A stretch of DNA of 64,000 bases from an uncultured Pseudomonadota bacterium (GCA_903832085.1 CAIKZZ010000010.1:39989-103988), one strand, 5' to 3'. Shown: positions 36,601 through 45,528, counted from the first letter of the stretch. Notes: generated by a model from the letters alone, not told the origin. A program made the numbers and translations.

Positions 36601-36840
36601 CTCAGCGCGGCGCTTGAGGCCGGATTCAGTCGCTTCCGCCCAGTACTCATGACGGCGCTTGCTATGGTGATCGGCATGATTCCAATGGCGCTTGGCGTTG
36701 GTGACGGTGGCGAACAAAACGCCCCTCTTGGTCGGGCGGTGATTGGCGGCCTTATCCTTGCCACGGTGGCGACACTATTTTTAGTGCCTGCGCTGTTTAA
36801 GATCATTCATACCCGCTACCAACAGGAAGCGGCCGTTTAA
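33682..36840 (+). CDS. RND efflux permease (HAE1/AcrB-like)
   Basis: 1052 residues, the normal RND length, with the N-terminal helix MWIVRIALLRPYTFIVLAIL, two periplasmic loops and helix clusters around 330-480 and 870-1030. TM4 carries GILVDDATVTIES with the proton-relay Asp pair. The protein uses the proton gradient to extrude hydrophobic compounds together with its adaptor and outer membrane channel, both downstream. Operon order is permease, adaptor, channel; the first two are usually reversed. The closest feel is to MexB/MdtBC-like multidrug pumps of the MMPL/HAE1 type rather than metal pumps (no CzcA-type DFG motif seen). Export substrates unknown. Confidence 0.9.
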   Translation: MWIVRIALLRPYTFIVLAILILLSGILSIVRMPADIFPNINIPVVAAVWSYVGLPPEDMANRIVLISERNAQTTVNDVEHTESNSLTDRGIIKYFFQPNASEEMSYAQITGVSQSLLRAAPPGTTPPFILAYNASTVPILQLSLSSDSLSESELFDIGNNIVRPTLGVIPGASMPFPYGGKQRQVQVDLNPTALQALGLTGQDVINAIAAQNLILPSGTQKVGDLEYFVGVNASPKNMLELNDVPVRMIKGAMIYVRDVANVHDGAPPQTNIVRTQGRHATLLTVLKSGNLSTLDVITSIKAQLPHLQSMAPPELKITPIGDQSIFVRAAISSVAREAVIAAVLTGLMIFLFLGSWRSTLIISVSIPLSILASIACLAALGQTLNIMTLGGLALAVGILVDDATVTIESINWHLEHFQPVEEAILNGAQQIALPALVSTLAICIVFIPMFMLVGIAKFLFVPLAEAVVFAMLASYLLSRTLVPTLAKYLLQPHGIDRPSNLLMNLQGKFEGAFDALRERYHTLLALALQNSVRIVYGFIAFAIFSALLAFPIGKYLPGLGQDFFPNVDSGQIKLHLRARSGLRIEETAALCDEVEKAIHQYIPASEIDTIVDNIGLPYSGINNAYSTSAPVGPGDADIYITLKEGHHSTTDYIRTMRQALSNEFPSTTFSFLPADIVSQTLNFGLPSPVDVQILGFNVTANRELANQLLHKLHAVPGLVDLRIQQTYDHPQLDVTVNRSKAQLFGLTEFNVASNVLLSLAGSVQTQPSFWVDQKSGTQYGVVAQTPQYRLETPNALAMIPISNATGGSGRVLADVASVSHSTSPAVVSHYDSLPVIDIFGTVQDTDLGYISDQVNRIVNETKSSLPRGTRIAVRGQVQTMKASFNGLLLGLVGAIILVYLLIVINFQSWTDPFIIITALPAALAGIVWMLFLTHTTVSVPALTGAIMCMGVSTANSVLVVSFARRLLDAGSTPLSAALEAGFSRFRPVLMTALAMVIGMIPMALGVGDGGEQNAPLGRAVIGGLILATVATLFLVPALFKIIHTRYQQEAAV

Positions 36841-36854
36841 TTCTGGAGAAATTG

Positions 36855-38054
36855 ATGTCGGAGTCCTCGCCGAGTTCCGCTAAACCAGCTAGCAGTGCCG
36901 CTACTCAGCGTGCCTTACTGTACTTGGTGGTCGTCATTTTTGTGCTCGCGATTTGGGGGGTTACCACGCGAGTCCTTAGTCGTACTGCACTAGCCGAGCA
37001 GGCGGCGAAAGATAGTGTGCCTGTTGTTAAGACCTTGCGACCGAGTCCAAATCCGAGCTCCGAACTCCTCCTACTACCGGCTACAGTTCAAGCCTACTCA
37101 GATGCGCTTATTTACGCGCGCACCAGTGGCTATTTAAAAGCATGGCATAGCGATATCGGCAGCCATGTTAAGAAGGGGGCGCTATTAGCGGAAATCGATA
37201 CGCCCGAGATTGATCAAGAACTAAAACAGGCACAAGCAGCACTCGAGTCTGCCAAAGCGAATGCGGAGCTAGCCGATAGCACCACTACGCGTTGGCAAGC
37301 ACTACTCGCGACGCAGTCCGTGTCCCCCCAAGATGCTGATAACAAAAGTGCGGACGCATCGGCCAAACGTGGCGCGTACGCTGCCGCAAAAGCAAACGTT
37401 GCGCGGTTACGGGATCTAGAATCATTTAAACGTGTCACCGCGCCATTTGATGGGATCGTCACCCAACGCAACACAGATGTCGGAGCGCTGATCACAGCAG
37501 GTCAGAATCCTAGCGCACCGCTTTTCCAGGTATCGGACATTCACAAGTTACGCATTTATGTCACGGCTTCTGAAGCCTATGCCCGCGCGATGCTCGTTGG
37601 CACTAAGGCAGAGGTCCACTTCAACACCTTACCCGGGCGATCGTTTCCAACTCAAATCGTGCGCACGGCGGAAGCACTTGACTCTGCTACTCGCACCCTG
37701 CAGGTGGAATTAGAACTCGATAACCACGCGGGCAACTTTCTTCGGGGAGCCTATGCCGAGGTGGCGTTTCATATCCCGGTCGATCCACACGCTTTACAAA
37801 TTCCCGCCACGGCCCTCATGTTCCGATCGGCTGGTCTGCAAGTCGCCACAGTAGACTCAAATAGCACGGTACGGTTTCATAAAATCACCGTCGCTCGAGA
37901 CTTTGGAAAAATGTTGGAGGTCGTTGCGGGACTAACTGCCGGAGACGTGCTGATTACGGATCCGCCAGACTCACTCATGGAAGGCAGTCTTGTGCGCATT
38001 GCTCCAAGCCGCGCAGCTGACGTCACAGCAAGCAAGAACGGCAGCAAGCAGTGA
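36855..38054 (+). CDS. RND periplasmic adaptor (membrane fusion protein)
   Basis: 399 residues: an N-terminal membrane anchor (LLYLVVVIFVLAIWGVTT), a lipoyl half-motif (ARTSGYLKAWHSDIGSHVKKGALLAEIDTPEID), an alpha-helical hairpin (about 110-190), the second lipoyl half (APFDGIVTQRNTDVGALI), then beta-barrel domains. It bridges the RND permease and the OprM-like channel. ATG 36855 follows GGAG by 6 bases; a TTG one codon upstream is also in frame. It starts 14 bases after the permease stop and overlaps the channel gene. Confidence 0.9.
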   Translation: MSESSPSSAKPASSAATQRALLYLVVVIFVLAIWGVTTRVLSRTALAEQAAKDSVPVVKTLRPSPNPSSELLLLPATVQAYSDALIYARTSGYLKAWHSDIGSHVKKGALLAEIDTPEIDQELKQAQAALESAKANAELADSTTTRWQALLATQSVSPQDADNKSADASAKRGAYAAAKANVARLRDLESFKRVTAPFDGIVTQRNTDVGALITAGQNPSAPLFQVSDIHKLRIYVTASEAYARAMLVGTKAEVHFNTLPGRSFPTQIVRTAEALDSATRTLQVELELDNHAGNFLRGAYAEVAFHIPVDPHALQIPATALMFRSAGLQVATVDSNSTVRFHKITVARDFGKMLEVVAGLTAGDVLITDPPDSLMEGSLVRIAPSRAADVTASKNGSKQ

Positions 38055-39493
38055 AGCGAGTTCTCGGCAGCATCTGTTTGGGGACTCTTGTCGGGGCCTG
38101 CACATTGGCGCCGACATACCATGTGCCAACGCCCCCCGAAGTACCTGCACAGTTCCGAGCAGTTGGTGAGTGGAAAACAGCAGAGCCCATGGTGATGCTC
38201 GAGCAACACGCGTGGTGGCATTATTTTAATGACGCGAGACTGAACCAACTGGAAGAACGTCTTGGCAACTCTAACCAAGATCTTAAGGCCGGAGTTGCTC
38301 GCTTAAATGCGGCACAGGCTGGCGCACGTGTTGCGCGATCTGCGCTTTTTCCTACGGTGAGTGCGACGCCAGCTGTCACACGGTATGGAATTTCTGATAA
38401 CTCCCCGAACTATGCCCCTACACGAGCGCGAATCAATAACGACTTGCTGCTAACAGGCAACGCCGCGTATGAAATCGATTTCTTCGGCAGATTACAAAGC
38501 GGTGCTACCGTCGCAAAGCGACAAGCCCAAGGGTCAGCAGCTGACCTGGCAACCTTGGAATTGAGCTTGCATGCGGAGCTCGCTACAGACTATTTCTTGT
38601 TACGGAGCCTCGATTCTATTCAAGAGGTACTTGATCACACAGTTGGAGAGCTGGAAATTGCACTGAGGCTCACCCACAATCTTGTTGAGGGGGGCGCAGT
38701 TGCCATTACGGATCAACAGCGCATTGAAGGCGAACTCAATGTAATCAAAGCACAGGCAACTGAGAACAAAGCGGTTCGTATCCAGACAGAGCATGCGATT
38801 GCTGTCCTCGTAGGGGCGATACCCGCGACATTTTCTCTGCCAGCAGCTACTGAAACGGTCAGTATTGAGATCCCAGTTATTGATGCCGGATTACCGTCCG
38901 ATCTACTCGAGCGACGGCCCGACGTGGCGGCGGCCGAGCGACGTGTGGCAGCTGCCAATGCAGCCATTGGCGTGGCGCGCGCCGCTTATTTTCCTATATT
39001 TAATTTGAATGCCTTGGCCGGCTACGAGAGCACGCAGCGAGGCAACTGGACAACCGCACCGAGTCAATTATGGGCTATCGGACCGACCGCAGCGCTCACA
39101 CTGTTTCAGGGCGGTCGGCACCGCGCACAGTCACAGCAGGCGCATGCGGCATACGATGAGCAAGTTGCCACCTATCGCAGCACCGTGCTGCATGCCTTCC
39201 AAGAGACTGAGGATCATCTCTCAGCGCTTGAACTACTAGGCGAAGAGCATCAGTCGCAGACACTTGCGCTACGAGCTGCCGAGGGAGGGCTTGATCAAGC
39301 ACTCCGTCGTTACCATGGTGGAATTGCAACCTATCTTGAGGTGGTCAGCTCGGAGGCAGCCGTACTAAGCGCACGCCTTGCTGCCACGCAGCTTGAGGCA
39401 CGCAGACTGATCGTTACGGTCGGGCTGATCAAGGCGCTTGGTGGGGGTTGGAAAGTGCCTAAACAGAGCTCTACGGATCAAGTACACCGCTAA
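38051..39493 (+). CDS. RND outer membrane lipoprotein channel (NodT/OprM family)
   Basis: 480 residues with the lipobox LVGAC near residue 17 and PTYHVPTPPEVP after it, typical of the NodT family. Two duplicated OEP domains form the trimeric TolC-like tunnel; LLERRPDVAAAERRVAAANAAIGVARAAYFP is the classic second-repeat segment. The GTG start overlaps the adaptor stop by 4 bases (GTGA). It completes the tripartite pump. Confidence 0.9.
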   Translation: MKRVLGSICLGTLVGACTLAPTYHVPTPPEVPAQFRAVGEWKTAEPMVMLEQHAWWHYFNDARLNQLEERLGNSNQDLKAGVARLNAAQAGARVARSALFPTVSATPAVTRYGISDNSPNYAPTRARINNDLLLTGNAAYEIDFFGRLQSGATVAKRQAQGSAADLATLELSLHAELATDYFLLRSLDSIQEVLDHTVGELEIALRLTHNLVEGGAVAITDQQRIEGELNVIKAQATENKAVRIQTEHAIAVLVGAIPATFSLPAATETVSIEIPVIDAGLPSDLLERRPDVAAAERRVAAANAAIGVARAAYFPIFNLNALAGYESTQRGNWTTAPSQLWAIGPTAALTLFQGGRHRAQSQQAHAAYDEQVATYRSTVLHAFQETEDHLSALELLGEEHQSQTLALRAAEGGLDQALRRYHGGIATYLEVVSSEAAVLSARLAATQLEARRLIVTVGLIKALGGGWKVPKQSSTDQVHR

Positions 39494-39507
39494 CTGTAGG
39501 CTGTGAG

Positions 39508-40326
39508 CTACGGGGTATAGGGCGACCAGAGGCCATGCACATCGCGTAATAGCATCCCCCTAGGAGCCGTCACCGTTGCCAACAAAGCTGCTGTCTCAGC
39601 ATCGGGGCTGCCATCAAAGCGCGCCTGGCGGTACTTCATTTGAAAGGCGGCGATGACACGGCGCGTTGGTTCGTCTAGCAGGCCATTTTGTGGCGCCTCA
39701 AAACCATGCGCTGCGAGTCGCTCCTGAAACCAACTCACTGGAGGCAGCGATGCCGTATACACCACGGTTTTTTCAGCGACGAGCACGGGATCCGGCCATG
39801 GAATCAGCCCCTCCTCTGCCAGTCGATGCCATGGAAATAGAGGACCTGGGTCCTGTTTCGTTTGCGGCTGTATGTCACCATGCCCCACGATTCGGTGGGG
39901 TCTAACCGCGTGTCGCTGCTGAATATCACGCACTAAACGCACGACCTGATCGATCTGCGCGGGGGGATAGGGCGCATAGACGTCTTCAGGCTGCCCGCTA
40001 TTACCAAGATTAACAATCTCAATACCAATAGAACTGGCATTCAACGCGGTGTGCCCCTGCCAGTAGCTAGGGCCCGCATGCCAAGCCCGACGCGCCTCAT
40101 CCACTAGTCGGTACACCGTAGGTGGCTCACTGTCGATCAAGTAATGGCTGCTCACATCGCCGTGGGTCAGGGTCTTTAGCGACTGTGAAAAATTCTCGGC
40201 GGTGAAATGGAGCACAATGAACTGCACACGGCTGTTCTCATTGGGCGAGTGATACCGAGTGCTAATCGATGGCCCAGCTGTACAGCCCACCAACAGGCAC
40301 ACCATGACATACATAACCTGTCGCAT
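39508..40326 (-). CDS. amiD: N-acetylmuramoyl-L-alanine amidase lipoprotein (AmiD-like)
   Basis: 272 residues. The lipobox LLVGC lies near residue 15. The amidase_2 domain has zinc ligands in FIVLHFTAE and GHGDIQPQTKQDPGP, and SIGIEIVN is the conserved core. A C-terminal peptidoglycan-binding_1 domain is seen in VSWFQERLAAHGF...IAAFQMKYRQ. AmiD cleaves the amide between MurNAc and L-Ala, including anhydro-muropeptides, during cell wall recycling at the outer membrane. Convergent with the RND channel gene. Confidence 0.88.
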   Translation of the reverse strand: MRQVMYVMVCLLVGCTAGPSISTRYHSPNENSRVQFIVLHFTAENFSQSLKTLTHGDVSSHYLIDSEPPTVYRLVDEARRAWHAGPSYWQGHTALNASSIGIEIVNLGNSGQPEDVYAPYPPAQIDQVVRLVRDIQQRHAVRPHRIVGHGDIQPQTKQDPGPLFPWHRLAEEGLIPWPDPVLVAEKTVVYTASLPPVSWFQERLAAHGFEAPQNGLLDEPTRRVIAAFQMKYRQARFDGSPDAETAALLATVTAPRGMLLRDVHGLWSPYTP

Positions 40327-40429
40327 AAGTATCTGATCTACCTATAAACTGACTAAAGGACCATTCTACGACTCAACCACCCACCACACCAACGCGTTAT
40401 ACGGCGCGTTACTGTCCCATCGTTACGCC

Positions 40430-40457
40430 ATGACAAAGGTATTGTGGATACTATAAA
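40430..40457 (+). promoter_or_regulatory. Candidate sigma-70 promoter for the amidohydrolase gene
   Basis: ATGACA (-35, 5/6), 16-base spacer, TATAAA (-10, 5/6), ending about 46 bases before the ATG at 40504. A good consensus match. Confidence 0.5.
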
Positions 40458-40503
40458 GTCTGATAGTCCAGCAAATAACTCAGATACTAATTAAGGCTTT
40501 CCA

Positions 40504-42219
40504 ATGCGCTCATCCGCTACCGAAATCGTCCTGACCGCTGTGTTACTGACATGTTGCTGGTCATGCCCCGCGCTAGCATTTGATGAAACGCTACTGCTGC
40601 GAGGTCATATCTATACTGCGGACAATGCAAATCCATGGGCAGAAGCGGTCTTAGTGCACGGCACACGCATCAAGGCCGTTGGCAGCACCCGCGAGCTGTT
40701 AAAGCAACGTAAAACCCATACTAAAATCATTGATCTGCGCGGCAGGACGGTGATACCCGGCATCATTGATGCCCACATGCACCTCTTATTTGGCTCAATG
40801 GAGATTCATGGGTTTACCCTCTCAACACCAGAGCAGAGCATCACGCCCGACTCACCTGAGGCGTTGGTTGCGGCGATTCGCGCTTATGCAGCCGCGCATG
40901 GCAATGACAAGTTATTAATCGGACGCGGTGACTTTAGCTCGGCACCACCAGCCGCACCAACCGCGGCCTTACTAGACCAGGCCGTAAGTGACCGGCCACT
41001 GATCGTTCACAACTCCACAGAGCACTCCCTATGGGTGAACTCAAAGGCGCTTGAACTCGCTGGCATCACGGACGACCCAGTGGCCGATCCTGAGGAGGAA
41101 CGCAACATCATCCGCAATGCCAGCGGACAACCAACCGGCGTACTACTCGAAGCCGCTCAAGAACTAATCGAACGCGCGGTCATGCGCACACTGACACTGG
41201 AAGAGAAGCTCGCACTGATCAAAGACGGTGCGCACTATCTAAACCAGTTTGGTATCACGAGTATTGTCAATGCGACAGGTGATTTGCAGGAGATTGAACT
41301 CTACGGAGCACTCAGGGATCGAGGTGAACTCACGGTACGTACCAAAACCGCGTTCGGAGCGGTGGCCGTACCGCACAAGCTCACCCCGCGGTTCCTCGCC
41401 GATCTGGACGCCGCGCGCACGCGTTTCCACGATGAGTGGGTCTCGGCAAATATCGTAAAATTCTTCGCCGACGGCAGCACCGGCCTTGCGCCACCGATTG
41501 TCTATCGGGCCAAGGAGTACAAAGCCCTCGTCCAGGAACTCGATCGACGCGGCTACCAGATTATGACGCACGCGCAGCGTGGTGATTCGGTGCACATGAT
41601 CCTCGATGCCTATGCGGCAGCGATTAAAGAAAATGGCCCCCGCGACCGTCGTCTACGCATCGAGCACGACTTCGTCGTGACCGACGAAGATGCTGCCAAG
41701 TACACCGCCTTATCTGTCGTTGCCGGCGTACAACCCGCCTTTTGCTGTAGCGAACTAGGCACCAACTACGATCCAAAGGACCCCACGCCGTCTGACCGCT
41801 GGCGGACACTACTGTCCGGTGGCGTGGTCCTTGCCTTCTCAACGGACTGGCCCTGCATGTGGCCACCAGATCCTTTCTTAAATATGCAACAAGCCGTGAC
41901 TCGTCAGATTTGGCGCTCGAAAGACACGGCGAGCATAGAGACCGCGCCTTTTGATGGCGCCCATCAAGCAGGCGCTATATGGACGGGCAATACCTATGTG
42001 CCGACGGAACGTATCAGCATTCGCGAGGCAGTAGATGCCTACACTCGAGATGCGGCTTTTTCAGAATTCGCTGAAAAAACCACCGGTTCCATTGAGATCG
42101 GCAAGTACGCTGATCTCGCGGTACTGTCACAGGATATTTTCTCGGCCCCGCCGACCGATATTGCCAACACTCATGTAGAACTAACCATGGTTGGAGGCAA
42201 GGTGGTTTACCAAAGATAG
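40504..42219 (+). CDS. Exported amidohydrolase family protein (YtcJ-like)
   Basis: 571 residues with a signal peptide (LTCCWSCPALA). Amidohydrolase_3 pattern: IIDLRGRTVIPGIIDAHMHL with the metal HxH, TSIVNATG, KFFADGSTG (bridging residue region), MTHAQRGDSV and RIEHDFVV (metal His), LAFSTDWPCMW with the catalytic Asp, and DLAVLSQDIFS near the end. Related enzymes hydrolyse N-substituted formamides or other exocyclic amides. It is monocistronic with its own promoter. Substrate unknown. Confidence 0.87.
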   Translation: MRSSATEIVLTAVLLTCCWSCPALAFDETLLLRGHIYTADNANPWAEAVLVHGTRIKAVGSTRELLKQRKTHTKIIDLRGRTVIPGIIDAHMHLLFGSMEIHGFTLSTPEQSITPDSPEALVAAIRAYAAAHGNDKLLIGRGDFSSAPPAAPTAALLDQAVSDRPLIVHNSTEHSLWVNSKALELAGITDDPVADPEEERNIIRNASGQPTGVLLEAAQELIERAVMRTLTLEEKLALIKDGAHYLNQFGITSIVNATGDLQEIELYGALRDRGELTVRTKTAFGAVAVPHKLTPRFLADLDAARTRFHDEWVSANIVKFFADGSTGLAPPIVYRAKEYKALVQELDRRGYQIMTHAQRGDSVHMILDAYAAAIKENGPRDRRLRIEHDFVVTDEDAAKYTALSVVAGVQPAFCCSELGTNYDPKDPTPSDRWRTLLSGGVVLAFSTDWPCMWPPDPFLNMQQAVTRQIWRSKDTASIETAPFDGAHQAGAIWTGNTYVPTERISIREAVDAYTRDAAFSEFAEKTTGSIEIGKYADLAVLSQDIFSAPPTDIANTHVELTMVGGKVVYQR

Positions 42220-42280
42220 CTGTAGATAGGTCTTGAACGCACGCCGCCGGGCACTACCAAAGTGCGACTCGCGAGCAACG

Positions 42281-43045
42281 CTAATCTGTAAGCGTATTTT
42301 GAATCGTCGCGTGCAAGATGGCATTGGTTGCTAGGACACTGGTACTAGTGAGATCAATTGGTGCACCAGTCAAGCTGGTGAACTGCCCCCCCGCCTCTTC
42401 AACAATCGTTACAAGCGCGGCAATATCAAGAATGTTCACATCAGACTCAATCACTGCATCAATTTTACCGGCAGCAAGCAGATGATAGTGAAGAAAATCT
42501 CCATAACCCCTGATCCGATTGACTCGCGCAACGAGGCTCCCGTAATTTAACCATCCCGCACCGCTAGCAAGAGACTTTAGATTTCCAGCTGATAAAGCGG
42601 CCGACTCGATCTCGGCAACAGCACTGACTGTGACGCGCTGCCCATTCAGCCAAGCGCCCTGCCCGCGCTCAGCGAAGGCCAGATCGCCGTACAATGGGGC
42701 CGACGAAACTCCTAACTGCAGGCGCCCGTCCCGCCACAATGCGATCTGTGTGGAAAAAAATGGATAGCCACGCACAAACGCTTTAGTTCCATCGATCGGA
42801 TCTACCAACCACAGGCAATCTTTAGAGCCGTACTGACCCGTTTCCTCACCATAAAAACCATACTGTGGAAAGTGTTCTGCCAACACCGCACGGATGGCCT
42901 TCTCGGCAGCCACATCAGCCTCTGTAACGGGAGATTGATCGGCTTTACGCTGCACTGATAGTGCGCGTCCGTAAAATGCTCTGATGACAGCAGCCGCCGC
43001 GTCTGCCGCAGCCAACGCCGCTTGTAGTTCTTTACTGTGACCCAT
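42281..43045 (-). CDS. Inositol-monophosphatase family protein (histidinol-phosphatase / HisN-like)
   Basis: About 255 residues. Metal motifs of the IMPase family: EEHF-equivalent GFYGEETG near residue 72, VDPIDGTKAFVRGYPFF near 88-104, and a late ESDVNILDIAALVTIVEEAGGQF. The TKAF element favours HisN-type or CysQ-like phosphatases. The start at 43045 is supported by a promoter whose -10 ends 7 bases upstream, implying a leaderless mRNA; an in-frame GTG at 43129 would add 28 residues lacking family similarity. It is divergent from serC, so a role in serine or histidine phosphate metabolism is possible but not shown. Confidence 0.82.
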   Translation of the reverse strand: MGHSKELQAALAAADAAAAVIRAFYGRALSVQRKADQSPVTEADVAAEKAIRAVLAEHFPQYGFYGEETGQYGSKDCLWLVDPIDGTKAFVRGYPFFSTQIALWRDGRLQLGVSSAPLYGDLAFAERGQGAWLNGQRVTVSAVAEIESAALSAGNLKSLASGAGWLNYGSLVARVNRIRGYGDFLHYHLLAAGKIDAVIESDVNILDIAALVTIVEEAGGQFTSLTGAPIDLTSTSVLATNAILHATIQNTLTD

Positions 43046-43051
43046 CGTGTA

Positions 43052-43080
43052 TTTATCCGTGACCAACGCACTTCTGTCAA
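43052..43080 (-). promoter_or_regulatory. Sigma-70 promoter giving a probably leaderless HisN-like mRNA
   Basis: Minus strand TTGACA (perfect -35), 17-base spacer, GATAAA (4/6 -10). The ATG at 43045 lies about where transcription would begin, so the messenger may lack a leader. Confidence 0.5.
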
Positions 43081-43093
43081 AGACCGCGTATTT

Positions 43094-43111
43094 GGTTATG
43101 ACATCATAACC
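43094..43111. promoter_or_regulatory. 18-bp palindrome between hisN-like gene and serC
   Basis: GGTTATGA-CA-TCATAACC, perfect 8-bp arms, in the divergent promoter region about 80 bases before the serC start. Likely a binding site for an unknown dimeric regulator of serC-serA, the phosphatase, or both. Confidence 0.5.
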
Positions 43112-43188
43112 GTTGGCAACCTCGGTCACCGAACAGCACCGGTACCATTACCGCCCTCAATCCATCCACCTCAACTTAGGAGCACGCA

Positions 43189-44268
43189 ATGCGGGTATTT
43201 AACTTTGCTGCGGGTCCGGCCATGCTGCCGAGCCCAGTGCTCGATCAGGCTAAGCGGGAGCTCGAAGACTGGCAGCACCTCGGGATGTCTGTCATGGAAC
43301 TCAGCCACCGCAGCAAGGCATTCATGGCAGTGGCCAAAGCCGCCGAAACGGACCTACGCGACCTATTAAAAATCCCCATCAACTATAAGGTCTTGTTTTT
43401 ACAGGGAGGCGCGTCGTTACAGTTTTCCGCAATTCCACTCAATCTTGCACGCGCTGGCGCGCCACTGGCGTATGTCAACACGGGCGCTTGGTCGCAAAAA
43501 GCCATCAAAGAGGCTAATCGCTACAATCCGGTCACAGTGGTCGCCGACAGCGCCAGCACAAATTTTCTAGACGTACCCCCAGAAGCTCCTTGGCCGCTAC
43601 CGCTCGATACGTCATACGTCCACTACACTCCCAACGAAACGATTGGTGGACTTGAATTCCCCTATGTACCACTGACGGGCGATGTCCCGTTGGTAGCAGA
43701 CATGTCCTCGACGCTACTTTCCCGGCCGATCGACGTAAACCGCTTTGGACTGATTTACGCCGGAGCGCAGAAAAACATTGGCCCCGCAGGACTGACACTC
43801 GTCATTGTGCGAGAGGATTTGCTCGCCGCGACACGTCCAGAACTGCCCGCCACAATGAGTTACGCGGCACAATCAGCAGAAGGCTCTATGCTCAATACAC
43901 CACCAACCTTTGGGTGGTATCTGGCCGGACTGGTATTCCAGTGGCTCAAATCAGAGGGTGGACTCGAGGTAATCGGCAAGCGCAACAACGCCAAGGCGCA
44001 GCGACTCTATGAGTACATAGATGGTTCGGGATACTACACAGCCCCTGTAGCAAAGCGCGGTCGCTCGTGGATGAATGTTCCGTTTCGGTTAGCGGATCCT
44101 TCGCTTGAAGCCACTTTCGCGAGCGAAGCGGCCGCGGCTGGTCTCGCTAACTTGGAAGGACATCGCTCTGTGGGCGGCATGCGGGCGAGCATTTATAACG
44201 CCATGCCAATTGCCGGCGTTGACGCCCTCATAGAATTCATGCGCGACTTCGCTGCACGTTATGGATAA
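43189..44268 (+). CDS. serC: Phosphoserine aminotransferase
   Basis: 359 residues, normal length. It converts 3-phosphohydroxypyruvate and glutamate to phosphoserine and 2-oxoglutarate with PLP. Visible: the FNFAAGPAMLPSPVLDQA start, MELSHRSKAF, GGASLQFSAIP, YVNTGAWS, and the PLP lysine in YAGAQKNIGPAG (near 197). AGGAG lies 7 bases upstream. serA starts 5 bases after the stop, so the two form a serine-synthesis operon. In some bacteria SerC also serves pyridoxine synthesis. Confidence 0.95.
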   Translation: MRVFNFAAGPAMLPSPVLDQAKRELEDWQHLGMSVMELSHRSKAFMAVAKAAETDLRDLLKIPINYKVLFLQGGASLQFSAIPLNLARAGAPLAYVNTGAWSQKAIKEANRYNPVTVVADSASTNFLDVPPEAPWPLPLDTSYVHYTPNETIGGLEFPYVPLTGDVPLVADMSSTLLSRPIDVNRFGLIYAGAQKNIGPAGLTLVIVREDLLAATRPELPATMSYAAQSAEGSMLNTPPTFGWYLAGLVFQWLKSEGGLEVIGKRNNAKAQRLYEYIDGSGYYTAPVAKRGRSWMNVPFRLADPSLEATFASEAAAAGLANLEGHRSVGGMRASIYNAMPIAGVDALIEFMRDFAARYG

Positions 44269-44273
44269 CTAAC

Positions 44274-45440
44274 ATGTTCACGATTCAGACTCTTAATACG
44301 ATCGCAGAGTGCGGACTCACCCGATTTCCGCAAGCGACTTACAGCGTTGGTCCCGATGTACAAAACCCAGCTGCGCTATTAGTGCGCTCAGCGGACTTGC
44401 ACAAGCGCACTTTTGATGACTCTCTAATTGCGGTAGCCCGCGCAGGTGCTGGCACTAATAATATCCCCGTTGATCAACTGAGTAAGCGCGGTATTCCCGT
44501 ATTTAACGCTCCAGGCGCCAACGCGAATGCTGTGAAAGAACTTGTGATTGCGAGCCTTTTTTTGGCTGCACGAAATATTTGCCAAGCAGCTAACTTCGTA
44601 AGGGCCCTTGATCTTGAGGGCGCGGACCTTGATCGCGCAGTCGAGTCTGGAAAAAAGCGCTTCGTCGGCTACGAACTCCCAGGAAAAACGCTCGGAGTGA
44701 TCGGTCTCGGCGCTATTGGAGTCCTCGTTGCCAATACTGCGCATGCGCTTGGTTTGAAGGTTTTGGGGTTTGATCCACAAATCACTGTGCAGCGCGCGTG
44801 GCAACTAACCTCAGGTGTCGAGCAAGCGCTCTCAGTCGAGGATTTGTGTGCACGAGCAGATTTTGTGACAGTCCACGTGCCGCTCGTATCTGGCACGACC
44901 GGACTGATACACGCATCACGACTACAGCTAATGAAAAAAAACGCTGCGCTTCTTAACTTCGCGCGAGGCGAAATTGTTGTTGAAGATGATGTGATATCTG
45001 CCCTCGACAGCGGCCGATTGTCAGCTTACATCTGCGATTTTCCATCCAAACGCATCAAAGATCATCCGCACGTAGTAGCACTCCCTCACCTAGGCGCGTC
45101 TACTGGAGAAGCGGAGGAAAACTGCGCCGTTTTTGCTGTAGATACGCTGCGCGACTTTCTTGAGAACGGCAATATACGCAACAGCGTGAACTTTCCAGAA
45201 GCTGTGTCGCCGCGCATCCCAGGGACTTACCGACTTGTGATTGCCAATGCGAACGTGCCTAACATGGTTGGTCAAATTTCAACGGCACTGGCAAATGCGA
45301 GCCTTAATATCGCTGACTTACTGAATAAGTCACGCGGAGATATCGCTTACACAATCATCGACATGGATGCGCCTATTCCAGACTCAATAATTCCGCAGCT
45401 CCGCGCAATTAAGGGCGTCTTGAGCGCTAGATTATTGTGA
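44274..45440 (+). CDS. serA: D-3-phosphoglycerate dehydrogenase
   Basis: 388 residues. It oxidises 3-phosphoglycerate to phosphohydroxypyruvate with NAD+. Visible: VARAGAGTNNIP substrate loop, Rossmann VIGLGAIGVLVAN near 145, NFARGEIV with the catalytic Arg, and ALPHLGASTGEAEEN with the catalytic His. The C-terminal ACT-like region (YRLVIANANVPNMVGQ onward) is the usual serine-feedback regulatory domain. It is the short SerA form without an intervening ASB domain. Operon with serC. Confidence 0.92.
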   Translation: MFTIQTLNTIAECGLTRFPQATYSVGPDVQNPAALLVRSADLHKRTFDDSLIAVARAGAGTNNIPVDQLSKRGIPVFNAPGANANAVKELVIASLFLAARNICQAANFVRALDLEGADLDRAVESGKKRFVGYELPGKTLGVIGLGAIGVLVANTAHALGLKVLGFDPQITVQRAWQLTSGVEQALSVEDLCARADFVTVHVPLVSGTTGLIHASRLQLMKKNAALLNFARGEIVVEDDVISALDSGRLSAYICDFPSKRIKDHPHVVALPHLGASTGEAEENCAVFAVDTLRDFLENGNIRNSVNFPEAVSPRIPGTYRLVIANANVPNMVGQISTALANASLNIADLLNKSRGDIAYTIIDMDAPIPDSIIPQLRAIKGVLSARLL

Positions 45441-45505
45441 ACATTGGGCTTAACTTATAGTCGCTTTTTTTCACGTCCGCTACGTGACTGGCTGACCAAG
45501 GCGAG

Positions 45506-45525
45506 AGTCTCTGTCGCGAGAGACT
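45506..45525. terminator. Hairpin between convergent serA and AMP-ligase genes
   Basis: 7-bp perfect stem AGTCTCT/AGAGACT with a 6-base loop just before the ligase stop. It lacks a clear T-tract; its role as a shared terminator is suggested by position. Confidence 0.35.
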
Positions 45526-45528
45526 TGC

